Below are positions 55,044 through 64,000 of a stretch of 64,000 bases of DNA, piece after piece. Source of the DNA: Diphasiastrum complanatum (taxonomy: Eukaryota; Streptophyta; Lycopodiopsida; Lycopodiales; Lycopodiaceae); NCBI GenBank assembly GCA_029204225.1, contig CM055102.1, forward strand, positions 14,967,708 to 15,031,707, given 5' to 3'. A program made the position numbers and the translations under genes. Below the pieces are notes generated by a model. It was given only the letters and a program-made list of their open reading frames with translations. It was not told where the DNA came from and did not search any database. Numbering within the stretch: the stretch's first letter is position 1; the number at the start of each line of letters is the position of its first letter.

Positions 55044-55693
55044 TGTGAAAGATTTCAGATTCTTAAGATCCAATCTACTTGAATGATCTTTGGTTAGAAA
55101 GATAAATACACTACCAATTTCACCAATGTAGAAAAATCAGCATCTACACACAATTTGAGATGCAAACACGAATAGAACTTGATAAAACTTGAATGAAATG
55201 ATTATGTACTATTGCTGTCTGTACAAAATCAGCAAGCTACTGTATTTCACATGTGTGGATTCAAAAATAGCAAATATAGATCATTCTACACATAGAATTG
55301 CAAGCAATCACCAAGATAGTGCACCAATGGATAGTAGAACCCAAGAGAACCATGTATAAGCATGAAATGAGATAGAGAAGAGAGAAGATGACTCTTTCCA
55401 CGAGTTACATCCTTTTATAGTAGGTCCAAACCCTATTTGGCCACTTGGCTTTCCCACCAAAATGCTAACCCTACCAATTTTGGGTCTAGATTCAATGTAC
55501 CCAACTTATTCAAATTGAATCTACTCAAACTCGCATTCTATCTTTCCCACACTTTCAAAAAGTGTTTATTCAGATGAAATTTAGACTAATGAACTTTGAA
55601 AAGTCAACCTCTAAGTCTAAAACAAGTTTTGGCCTCAATATGCCAAATATGAAAATATTGCAAAATGTGATGAAACTAGTTGAATCTTTCACA
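55044..55693 (-). mobile_element. 5' LTR of copia M, 650 bp
   Basis: The plus strand runs TGTGAAAGAT ... ATCTTTCACA, a perfect 10-bp terminal inverted pair, and adjoins the primer site. It is inserted into the 3' part of the non-LTR element: coding text of the endonuclease (KLQGCGA) continues right up to 55694. Confidence 0.85.
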
Positions 55694-56546
55694 AGGCACC
55701 ACATCCTTGGAGTTTCGCTGCAAAACCTGCACAAGATGATAGAAAATCATTGAATTTCTTATGCAGGCACCCATATGTTTCCAAAGCAAAAGGAATAAAG
55801 TCTTCTCCAGGAGTGCGATGTGAATAATCTCGTTCTTTATCTAGAGCTGCATGAGAAGCAGTGGCACCCTGAGTAGTTGAAGCATGGCGAAGGAGGTCAG
55901 GCCGTGAAGGATCAGCAACAACAACATCCCCAAGCGTGCGAATCCCCTCGCGCAAAAGAACAAGATCAACTCGATGCCGAGGCAACTGTGAATCAGACAC
56001 AGGCAAGATGTGGGTCTGCTCCCGGACAACATGAAAGCCGCACTTATGTGCAATAGATGCCAATACGTCACAAATAGAATCATGGGTCGCAGTGCGCTCT
56101 CCACCAGAAGGGCAATGCATGAAATGAGTGCCAATAGGATCAACAGGGTGACCACAAGAACGTTTTGTCAAACCTGCCAGCACTGGATGAGAGAGACCCA
56201 ACCTAACCCGAAGAGCAGTGAGAAACAACTCTGAAGAAAGGCGCAAGTGTGGAACAACAGGGCGCACAACAAGCCAAGCACCAGCACTCAGGCCTGCACA
56301 AGACAAAAGACGAGCCCGAGTCTCATCAGAGGGTGAATCATTGAGAAGCTGAGTGAAAGCATGTGATTGGAAGCGCTCCTAAAGATACTTTTGATGAACA
56401 TGCTGATGGCTAAGCAAAGTCTCAAAGGGAGGCAAAGAAGCTCGCACAGGTGGAGGGATGAGATCCTTGGCCGCACAAAGATGTTGTTGGAAAGGAAGAA
56501 TGCATGTTTCCACATGAGCTACTGAATCAAGAAGAATGGGCTTGTC
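55694..56546 (-). pseudogene. Non-LTR restriction-like endonuclease domain
   Basis: The frame reads LRVRLGLSHPVLAGLTKRSC, GHPVDPIGTHFMHCPSGGER, HDSICDVLASIAHKCGFHVV, then RHRVDLVLLREGIRTLGDVV and LDKERDYSHRTPGEDFIPFA, LETYGCLHKKFNDF. The C...D..G.H...C...HD motif followed by (P/V)D, D and K..Y residues fits the PD-(D/E)xK restriction-like nuclease at the C-terminus of R2-type and related LINEs. It is truncated by LTR M a few residues later. Confidence 0.7.
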
Positions 56547-58251
56547 CTACTGAAACTGAGAGATAAGTGCAGAGGCAACAAGGGCCCAACTTCCCATAGA
56601 AGCAGCTGGAGCAATAGAAACTGTGCAAGAAAGACCAACACCTTTGGATGAAGCGGGAAGAGAGACTTGTCGCTTAACGAACTGACCATTGGGAATATGA
56701 AAGGATTTTGAACCCATCAAGCGACCCAGAATATCTGATAAAGTATTAGAAAAATCCTGTAGCAAAGCCAAAACATCAGGAGAGGGAGGAACACACCGTA
56801 GAATATAACTTGGCCATTGAGTGAAGCATTGAGTGAGAATCCCTAGAGCAACTTGAGCATTGCCAAGCTTTGGTAGCAAATCAGCGTGACGAAGATGCGC
56901 GCAAAAAGTAACCCGCAAAGAGGAAGCCACAAAATCCAAGAAACCTACAGGAATACCAAGCGTTCGAATCCCATCAACCGGAGTATTGAACCCCGTAGGT
57001 AAAGGGAGCTCAGGAAGGAGGCCCTGAGGGCACCAAGCAACGCACTTAGAGGGATTGACAGTGAGGCCCAAAGCCGAAAGTTGTTAAGAGAAATGTGAGA
57101 AAGCTGGAAAGATGTCATTAGCAGGTCCCACAATATGCGTGTCATCAAGAATAGAGAGAAACAAACAAGAAGGAAAAGCAGCAGAAGAAGCACGCAATGT
57201 CCGAAAGTGCGCCAAAGCAAAAAGAACACCACCCAAGGGATCACCTTGTCTGATACCATCAGCAGACGAGATAACCAAAACATCACCTGAGCGAGAAGCA
57301 TGACTGAAATATAGAGGCGCATCCATGGAATAAAAAGAGCGAACAAACGGGATGAGCTAAGCGAGAGGACCGTGAGCAGCACGAAGTTCTTGGAAAATGG
57401 CCCCTCGGGAAATAGAATTGAAAGCATTTTTAACATCCACTTGAAGGACAACCCAATTTGGATGAAGATCCAAGGTAGCACGCAAAGCATGTATGACTAT
57501 CTCGCAACCACCAAGAGTAGCACAACCAAACTGATGAGGAAAAGGTGGTCATGAAACAATCACGAAGCTGAAAACCAAGAGCCCTAGAAAGCAATCTGTA
57601 TCAAACCTCTCCAACAGCAATGGGACGCACTCCACCGCCAGGCTTATCCAAGGCTATCAAACGAGCAGCACCAAGAATACGAGCAATAGAAAGAGGAATA
57701 CGACCACATGCTACGGAAGAGCAAACTTGAAAGAGCAAACCAAACCCGCTAGCAGAGTCATCAGGAGAAAAACAGTCACGAAGATGCTCAAAAACCATAC
57801 CAGAAGAACCCCCAGTTGACAGACGAGGGCTGCGTAGAAAAGCATTAAGAAAATGAGATTCTGAGAGCTGCAAATTGGAATCAGGTTCAAAGTCCTCAAC
57901 AAAAGAGGGAAGAGAGTCATTTGTCGGCGAATGAAGAAGCTCCAAAGCCTGAAGGGTGGCAGCAGAAGGAGAAGCTGGACTTGTAGGAGCTAGAGCACGA
58001 GCTGCTCGAGAATACTCACCCACTTGCCCAAGTAAAACACAACGACGCAACCGACGATGAACAGGGGGTATAGAAACACCATCCGAAGTCGAATCCCGCT
58101 GAGCAGCAAGCGCATGATAGCGAAGGAAATGCTCTTCTTGCAGATTTTTCCAATCTCCTGACATAAAGCGACGAATCTTGTTGCGAGTTTCCCTATGACC
58201 AGCATCACCACCCCGAGGAGGCAGAGACAAACACCAGAGAGGAAAAAGCAA
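56547..58251 (-). pseudogene. Non-LTR reverse transcriptase
   Basis: The first block (58251-57601) reads GHRETRNKIRRFMSGDWKNL and ends RLIALDKPGGGVRPIAVGEV, the start of the RT palm, at a TGA. After a frame change: LHPNWVVLQVDVKNAFNSIS (motif A aspartate), SSADGIRQGDPLGGVLFALA (motif B) and FLSILDDTHIVGP (motif C, DD). Then a TAA and GLTVNPSKCVAWCPQGLLPE (thumb side), VGLSCTVSIAPAASMGSWAL. All catalytic aspartates are present; only stops and shifts break it. Confidence 0.85.
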
Positions 58252-58273
58252 AAAGACATGGCAAGCTACAATA

Positions 58274-58891
58274 TCAGAAGTTAGAAGCCAGATGAGACAA
58301 AGGTAAGGACAAAGCTCTCTGGATGTCTAAGCGCAAGGCGAAGGGAATGTGTGCATAAAGACGAGGACGAGGAAGAGAAAAACCCAAGTGAAAAACGGTC
58401 AAAATATCAAGGGAACGAATCCAGGTCCAAGCCGAGTCAAGTGGTGAAGTGGGAGCAGGATGAGGTGCAAGGTCGACATTGGTTAATGCGAGCTGTTGAC
58501 GAAAAGCAGAGCAAGCGTCATGATGGCGAGAAAGACTGGCACCTTGCACATAAAGGCGACCACAGCCTCCACATGGAACACAGGGGCGAGAAGAGAAAGA
58601 AGGAGAAAGCTGAGAAACTGAAAGAGAGGAAGAAAGTTGGTGGCGAAGATGGGGTGGACAGTATGGCACCACCTGGCCAGAGGAAACAAGCAAGGAATCT
58701 GCAACATCACGGTGGGCTTTATGACGCACGCATGAAGGGGAAGCACTAGAAGGATGATCTGAAGGGAAAGCAGGTCTCTTTTTTCCACGTCGAACAAGAG
58801 GATTGAAATCCGGGAGTTGCAAAGGATGAGAAGATTCTTGAGGAACCATATTGACAAGTAAAGATCCAGCCACTGCCTCCGAAGATTCCAA
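58274..58891 (-). pseudogene. Non-LTR element N-terminal region with zinc finger
   Basis: A 205-codon frame from an ATG at 58891 (MESSEAVAGSLLVNMVPQES). A basic, serine-rich stretch (RRGKKRPAFPSDHPSSASPS) is followed by a Cys/His finger, CVPCGGCGRLYVQGASLSRH and HDAC (about residues 113-136), of the kind used for DNA target recognition in such LINEs. It ends in LALPLSHLASNF-like text, where the frame shifts to the RT part. Confidence 0.65.
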
Positions 58892-60683
58892 AAATTAGTG
58901 TGAAGCCTCCTTGTTGGCCAACAAGACCCTGCTACAAATTCTGCAGGCTTTGCTTTTCAGTAGAATGAGTTTTCAAAGACTTACGCCAGTGACTGGGTAC
59001 CCTACAATCTGTTCTGACCTGTTTTTAGCCCTAACTATTTGCTTGATTATTCAAATATGAAGAAAAGCTGTATAGGTCGCCCTACTATCAAAAATCTGCT
59101 CCTTGATCACCACTATTGCCGCAAAGCCTTCAACTCTTTCTACTCCTTGGCATCAACAACCTAGAATTGATAAAGCAACCACACACTGATATGCTTTATT
59201 CTACAGATGAAACATCACCGCAACACCTCCTCCATCAGTTTGCAATAGCACTCAGAAAGAAAATTGGCATCCACATCCAGATTTTGCCCTCGCATATCAC
59301 CCGCCATATCGTTAAAATAAGCAGCGTTTCTCAGCAGGTTGGCGTGTCAGAACAAAAAGTAAGGCATTCATCACTGAAGAAGTAATCTCTTAGAGAGGGT
59401 TATCAAAGCCGTAATAAGTGGATATCGTTGTACCCAGACAATCGTGCTAAAGCATACTTGCTATATTTTGTAGCGTAGACTAATGAAAGGTGGTGATGCT
59501 GGCTATAATCAGTCCCATGTGCATCAATGACGATTGTCTAGATATATACTAGTTGCACTGTGGTCTGAAAACGCGTTCAGAAATGCATTTTTGAAATGGG
59601 GAGAGCATTTCTCAAAAACGTTCAAAGCATTTATTAAGGGCATTTCATTTATGTCGATTGCCAAATGTTTAGGTTAGAATGTGGTCCAGTTTGGGTGCAA
59701 CAATGTCTGTTGGATTCTATCAAGGTTAAAAGTCAGAGTGGCTTGTCCTGTTACTTTTGATATATTTTATGTCAATTCATTTGAGCTTCTATTGGGTCAA
59801 ATGAGGCCTATGATGCCAATTGGCTTGAACTTCTTGAGCACTCTCATTCCTACTAGTTACCATTATCAGATTTAGCTACAACACAATTGACCATCACATC
59901 AAGTTCAAAATTGAGCTCATTGGAAGTTAGACTTAATGACAAGACCATAACAGAGAAGCCCATTGATGTGAATGCTCATCAACCTTTGATGCAAGATCAT
60001 CATCAAACACAATCACAAGTTGTGATGACTCAATCAAATGTTGACAGCATTGATTGTGTTAAATAGGAAAGAGGTAGGATGTCCAATAAGGGTTTATTGG
60101 CTTTTTCAGTCGTTTTGGTAGTTACCTAGCCTTAGCTCCATTTGGAACCTCAAAAATATGTGAATGCATGGTGTGGCTCAAGTTGAGCCATTTCTACAAA
60201 GAAGACCTTAAGTGTGGGATGGGAGGCTGGAAACTTTCATTGGAGACTATGAATACCATTGATGGGTCCTCGTTTGATAGCTTTTACTGATAGAGATATG
60301 AGTTCCTTTGAGGGAGAACTAAGAAAGACACAACTTAGTATAACCTGCAAAGCAATGCAATATCACAAATATTTGAATTTTTTTTCCTGTGATTTTGGTC
60401 CCAAAATCGCGTTTTTGAGAAACGTGTTTCTGGGAACGTTTTTGCCCAGAAATGCGGTTCTGGGCAACTATGATATATGGTCATGAAGGATCTTGCATCA
60501 TCCTTAGCTTAATCTAGCCTCTGGTATCACTGAAACAATCATGCAACAAGAATAAAATATGATACGATGGGTTCTCAAAATTGTGATACAAGTGTAAATG
60601 GATTAGATTATTCTGCACTATGACCGACGTCTTCTGTCACTATCACTGTCATTGACGGTTCAGTCTCCATTGAGAGATATACC
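58892..60683. other. Non-coding, no gene seen
   Basis: The first 100 bp may be the 5' UTR of the non-LTR element. Related words of AAACG.GTT(C/T).GAAA type occur near 59568-59620 and 60410-60450, and GCCCAGAA-ATGCGG-TTCTGGGC at 60444-60465 is a perfect 8-bp-stem hairpin. Open frames of up to 89 codons have no recognisable content. Confidence 0.45.
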
Positions 60684-60798
60684 AGTAGTCGCCATTTAGA
60701 GGCATTCTACTTGTTGTAGCAGCATGAGTTGTTGAGAGCAACAAGGGGGGCTGATGGGTGGCTACATTCTATAGCCTACTATTGGATGACGAATACCA
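60684..60798. mobile_element. Foldback element 1 (diverged)
   Basis: Arms 60684-60720 and 60759-60798 are imperfect inverted repeats, with GTAGC/GGCTACA at the inner ends and TCGCCAT/ATGACGA at the outer ends. The right arm (CTACTATTGGATGACGAATA) resembles the right arm of element 2, so the two are related copies about 230 bp apart. Confidence 0.55.
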
Positions 60799-60918
60799 TA
60801 CGTAGTAATTGTAGATCTATGATGCAGATTGCAAACATTTTACAAGTCCTTGCTATGGCTTAGGACTAGGCTGCTCTTGGCCAACCGTGTGCTGCCACTT
60901 TCAAGTTTTTCCCCTTCA

Positions 60919-61039
60919 AAACTGTTACATATTAGGTATCCGCCATCCAGAGGCAGGCTGCCTGATGTAGCGCTAGAGGGGCGAGGGTGGCTACATCAAG
61001 TAGCCTATCGTTAGATGGCGAATACCATACGTAGCAGTT
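60919..61039. mobile_element. Foldback element 2, ~50-bp arms
   Basis: Arm 60919-60970 (AACTGTTACATATTAGGTAT, CCGCCATCCAGAGGCAGG, CTGATGTAGC) pairs with 60988-61039 (GGCTACATCAAGTAGCCTAT, GGCGAATACCATACGTAGCAGTT) with about one mismatch in five. The loop is about 17 nt. It abuts the truncated integrase of copia N. Confidence 0.75.
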
Positions 61040-61045
61040 GTAGAT

Positions 61046-61420
61046 CATGAAATATGGTGGAAGTCAAAGCCAAATCTTGCTCATATTCAGACATCCGGAT
61101 GTGCAGTTTATATGCACATACCAGACAAATTGAGAAAGAAACTCGATGAAAAGATAGAACAAGATTTTTTGGTTGGATTCGAGTTACATTCGTCATATTA
61201 TCGAGTCTACATACCTGAAACTGGCAAAATAAAAGTTGTTTGATATGACAAATTTGATGAGTCAAAGTACATAGCAGACAGTGACTTAGTCAGCTATGAA
61301 ATTCTCAAGACTTATTATGAGTTACCAACGACAAAAGTAAAGCAAGCAGATGATGAACGAGAATTACCGGATTCAGAGGGAGTTAAAATTCGAGGGGCCT
61401 GAAAGACTCGAATCACCAGT
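61046..61420 (+). pseudogene. Copia N integrase C-terminus
   Basis: The plus strand reads EIWWKSKPNLAHIQTSGCAV, YMHIPDKLRKKLDEKIEQDF, LVGFELHSSYYRVYIPETGK, then a TGA and YDKFDESKYIADSDLVSYEI. This is the segment following the copia integrase core (KPN..H...GC..Y). The core itself is missing; the left edge meets foldback element 2. A frameshift near 61400 leads to the RT part. Confidence 0.8.
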
Positions 61421-62124
61421 TCGAATTCAAACAGACCAAGTCGAACCCGAAAATGCAGAATTAAATTTGAGACCTATACGACCTGTGAGAAGATCTGAAA
61501 GACAAAGAAAACCACCAGTAAGGTTTGGTCAGGATGTTTCAACAAAACATAGCCATCGAATTTGTGGCTTCACAGACAAACCTCAAACATTCAAGGAAGC
61601 TATTGATGGACCAAATAAAGATCGATGGATTCAAGCAATGGAGGACGAAATGTCATCCATGTATAAGAACAATGTATGGACACTTGCACCTATACCTGAT
61701 GAAAGAAAACCAGTTAAATGCAAGTGGATCTACAAGATCAAAACAAGTCTTAATGGAGATAACATTAGATACAAAGCAAGGTTGGTTGCAAAAGGTTTTT
61801 CACAAAGCTCAATCTTCGTGTGAGGCCGAATATGTAGCAGCAGCTAAGATGGCAAACGAGCTGATATGGATCAAACAAATGTTGGAAGGATTTGATGAAA
61901 CTATTTTTGAATTTTATGTCTTACTAATGGATAACACTTCAACAATCTATCTTACAAACGATCCTATGTTTCATTCAAAAACGAAGCATATAGCTATCAA
62001 GTATCATGTTATTTGGGACTTAGTCAAAAAGAAGATACTGAAGACAGCCTCTATACCTACAGAGGAAATGACAGCTGACATCTTTACAAAGCCACTCAGT
62101 AAAGCTTTGTTCGAGAAGTAGCGA
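61421..62124 (+). pseudogene. Copia N RT start fused to RNase H end (internal deletion)
   Basis: RT starts with PVRRSERQRKPPVRFGQDVS, FKEAIDGPNKDRWIQAMEDE, VKCKWIYKIKTSLNGDNIRY and KARLVAKGFSQ. At about 61805 the text jumps in another frame to SSCEAEYVAAAKMANELIWI, NTSTIYLTNDPMFHSKTKHI and EEMTADIFTKPLSKALFEK, the end of copia RNase H. The whole RT palm with its catalytic aspartates is gone. The RNase H end is well preserved, followed by a purine tract (GAGAGGGAGC) and the 3' LTR. Confidence 0.85.
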
Positions 62125-62153
62125 AGAAGATTGGGGTTAATCCTACTGCCCAC

Positions 62154-62166
62154 TTTGAGAGGGAGC
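62154..62166 (+). promoter_or_regulatory. Polypurine tract of copia N
   Basis: TTTGAGAGGGAGC lies immediately before the LTR start TGTAGAATACC, as expected for second-strand priming. Confidence 0.7.
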
Positions 62167-62695
62167 TGTAGAATACCTCAACAGACAAATCTCGGTTCTA
62201 CCAACAAAGTGCACAGTAGTATTGACAAAGGCTGACAAACGAACTTGAAACTCAAAAGATTCGCGAACAATATCTTGTTTTTTTTTCTTGTTCAAACTCA
62301 AAAATTGTCAAATATCGCAAAACTGTCACAAACAATTCGCGAACAAAAACCATTCGAGTCTAGAAACAGAATGTTTTTTTGAGTCTGGAAACAGAACGTT
62401 TGTTAAATGTCAACCGTCTTAACAGTTAGATCATCTGTTACAAAAGGAAGAAGGCCAAAAAACCTATCCTGTAACAATATAAATACATGTGCACTACTTG
62501 TTGTAAATACACAATAGATAAACAAGGCAACAAAAGATGTATACTGAAGAATCAGAATCGGAACTATAAAAATTCGACTGATCAAAGTTTATCAACATAT
62601 GATTTTTCTCAGTTGTTCTTATTGTCTAAAATTGTGTATCACATTCACACAATATATAATATATCTCTCAAATCCGCACGCTTTATTCAATCAAT
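62167..62695 (+). mobile_element. 3' LTR of copia N (right end approximate)
   Basis: Starts TGTAGAATACCTCAACAG. U3-like repeats are present: TTCGCGAACA at about 62262 and 62335, and GAGTCT(A/G)GAAACAGAA at about 62356 and 62382. A TATA-like word (CAATATAAATACATG) lies at about 62476-62490. The outer CA end was not certain and is placed before a TGTAGAAACTG word near 62695. Confidence 0.65.
62262..62402 (+). repeat. U3 direct repeats of LTR N
   Basis: The palindromic word TTCGCGAA followed by CAA occurs twice about 73 bp apart. A 26-bp unit starting GAGTCT(A/G)GAAACAGAA is duplicated in tandem just downstream. They lie upstream of the TATA-like word. Confidence 0.7.
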
Positions 62696-63844
62696 GTAGA
62701 AACTGCTCTACTAGTACATAGACCAGAATCAGACACGATTGAAGACGCTAATATTAGTATGATTTATTCAAACTTTCATCGTGTTCTCTGAAGGAGAATC
62801 CTCAGTATTTTTCTTACAATTTCTGAGCCTTTTCATGTTTCAGAGTACCAGCTTTGATTCTCTATTCTTCAATTTTGGTATGATAGAAAATCTTTAGTTT
62901 TAAACCAATTGGCCCTACTTTAGCAATAATTGGTTTTAGAAGTCTTAACCAATCAGTAGAAACTATTGATCTTTATTACACATCGATCATGTGAGTTCTT
63001 GGGTACTACGGTAGAACATATTGAAAGTACATATTAGGACTTTTGGTTCTTCCCTTATTTTGAGAGCTCAGATCTGACATATTTGGAACTATTTTGCTTC
63101 GAATTTGATAGTATTGTGCATGAATATCATTTTGATACTTTTGGAACTGTTTTTTTCAGCACTATTGAGTTGAAGATGTGTGTTTATTAGCACAATTTGT
63201 GTGTCTTTTGCTCCCATGTTTGGGATATACGGAAATTCAATGGAAAGTATTAATTCAGCAATGTTAGTTTGTGTACAAGTGGTTTGAGAAAGAGAAAGAG
63301 AGAGAGTTTTTGGTGGAGTTAAAGATAGTCAACATTCCCAATTCTAGGAAGGGGTGTAGCCCTTGTTTTTTCCATGTTGAAGGCATGGTATCATAAACGG
63401 TTTGTTGGACTTGAAACATCCACAAGGAAGGCCATGCTAATGGGAGGGAGCATTGTGGTGACATTCTAAAAAAGAATACAACCATATGGTTCGGGATTTT
63501 TGACTAACACTCTTCACGCTTTCTTTCTATCTCTTTCATTCTTGGTGGGTTCTTGGTACTTTTGGTTCTCCTGGAGTACCAAAGTTTTGTGGGTTGTTGG
63601 TACTTTTTTGTTCGTGAAACTCCAGGATTTTTTTGTTCTTGGTTCTAGTATTATTTGTGTTTGAGGTACTTATTTTTTTTTCTACTGAAGTACCGAAATT
63701 GGTATTATTGGTTGTTGTCTTAGTCAATCTCGATAAAGATTTACCAAAATTGAGCTAAAATATGAAATCTGACACTACTGAGCTGAAATGTGAAATTTGT
63801 CATTTTCCTTCTCTGACCTCGCATGATTAGGTACAGATAGCCCT
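62696..63844. other. Non-coding, no gene seen
   Basis: AT-rich. TTTGGAACT and GGTACTT words recur (63080-63150 and 63550-63700) without a regular period. No gene or RNA is supported. Confidence 0.5.
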
Positions 63845-64000
63845 ATGCCAACTAAGAGCCCCACTATGGGCAATTTTTTGCATGAAGACCAACAACTAAA
63901 CAAGGACCCAGATGTAGATTCAACGATAAATGAAGTACTGGAAGAACTTTCAAAGCTCAAGGATGATATAGACTACTTCACAACAGAGCAGCCCCACCAT
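63845..64000 (+). CDS. Possible partial exon/ORF running off the window edge
   Basis: From an ATG at 63845 the frame is open for 52 codons to the last base: MPTKSPTMGNFLHEDQQLNK, then an acidic helical stretch ending ELSKLKDDIDYFTTEQPHH. A TACAG acceptor-like site lies just upstream (about 63835). The composition is more protein-like than the surrounding AT-rich DNA, but length and truncation prevent identification. Confidence 0.3.
   Translation, partial: MPTKSPTMGNFLHEDQQLNKDPDVDSTINEVLEELSKLKDDIDYFTTEQPHH

Larger units (their letters stand above)
55694..58891 (-). mobile_element. Non-LTR retrotransposon with RT and restriction-like endonuclease, broken
   Basis: One long element on the minus strand: N-terminal zinc finger, RT, C-terminal Cys/His motif and PD-(D/E)xK-type nuclease. 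Frames change near 58265 and 57550; in-frame stops are near 57599, 57360, 57082, 56545 and 56380. The 3' end is cut by copia LTR M at 55693. The architecture is that of early-branching, site-selective LINEs rather than L1-type elements with an APE endonuclease. Confidence 0.75.

Overview
This 64 kb window is intergenic, repeat-dominated nuclear DNA from a land plant. It is a graveyard of retrotransposons with no intact gene of any kind. Evidence for a plant: several Ty1/copia elements have primer-binding sites matching initiator-methionine tRNA, two Ty3/gypsy elements have primer sites matching the 3' end of plant tRNA-Asp, their LTRs have CCAAT/TATA promoters, and many stop codons have the C-to-T / G-to-A pattern expected of cytosine-methylated DNA. 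A non-LTR element with a restriction-like endonuclease and a reverse-transcriptase fragment resembling Penelope-like families hint at a large-genome, possibly non-flowering plant (fern, lycophyte, bryophyte or gymnosperm). That is inference, not proof.

Layout. 0-9.9 kb: non-coding DNA, a gypsy RT/RNase H fragment (2.8-3.9 kb), a decayed MULE-like gene (3.9-5.7 kb), a strand-asymmetric block (6.4-8.2 kb) and a copia gag/protease remnant (8.2-9.9 kb). 9.9-29 kb: a cluster of related gypsy copies. A plus-strand gag (10.95 kb) is cut by a minus-strand LTR (11.53-12.33 kb). That LTR is preceded by an integrase and, unusually, a three-part ORF with a coiled-coil tail. Then come element A (16.4-23.1 kb), element C (23.1-27.4 kb) and element E (27.4-29.1 kb), apparently nested A in C in E, with a flipped protease segment in E. 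29.3-33.3 kb: a dispersed repeat (inverted copy at 1.8-2.1 kb), a copia gag/protease remnant, an octamer minisatellite and a long T-rich tract. 33.3-41.4 kb: CATGCA clusters, long GA microsatellites, a YIDD reverse-transcriptase fragment and a gypsy LTR/integrase scrap. 41.7-55.7 kb: four copia remnants (K, L, P, M), an unidentified split gene-like region (45.2-46.5 kb), a 128-bp CT array and a 130-bp foldback element. 55.7-58.9 kb: a nearly full-length but broken non-LTR retrotransposon, cut by the LTR of copia M. 59-64 kb: two tandem foldback elements, a plus-strand copia with most of its RT deleted, and a short open frame running off the right edge.

No coding element looks functional: each has premature stops, frameshifts, deletions or lost catalytic residues. 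The best leads are sequence architectures: arrays of a CTCTCGCA-type motif in both orientations in gypsy leaders, the ORF that takes the place of gag-protease-RT in one gypsy copy, the reverse-transcriptase fragment at 38.2-38.7 kb, and the foldback elements. All identifications come from reading the sequence by eye; no database search was run.
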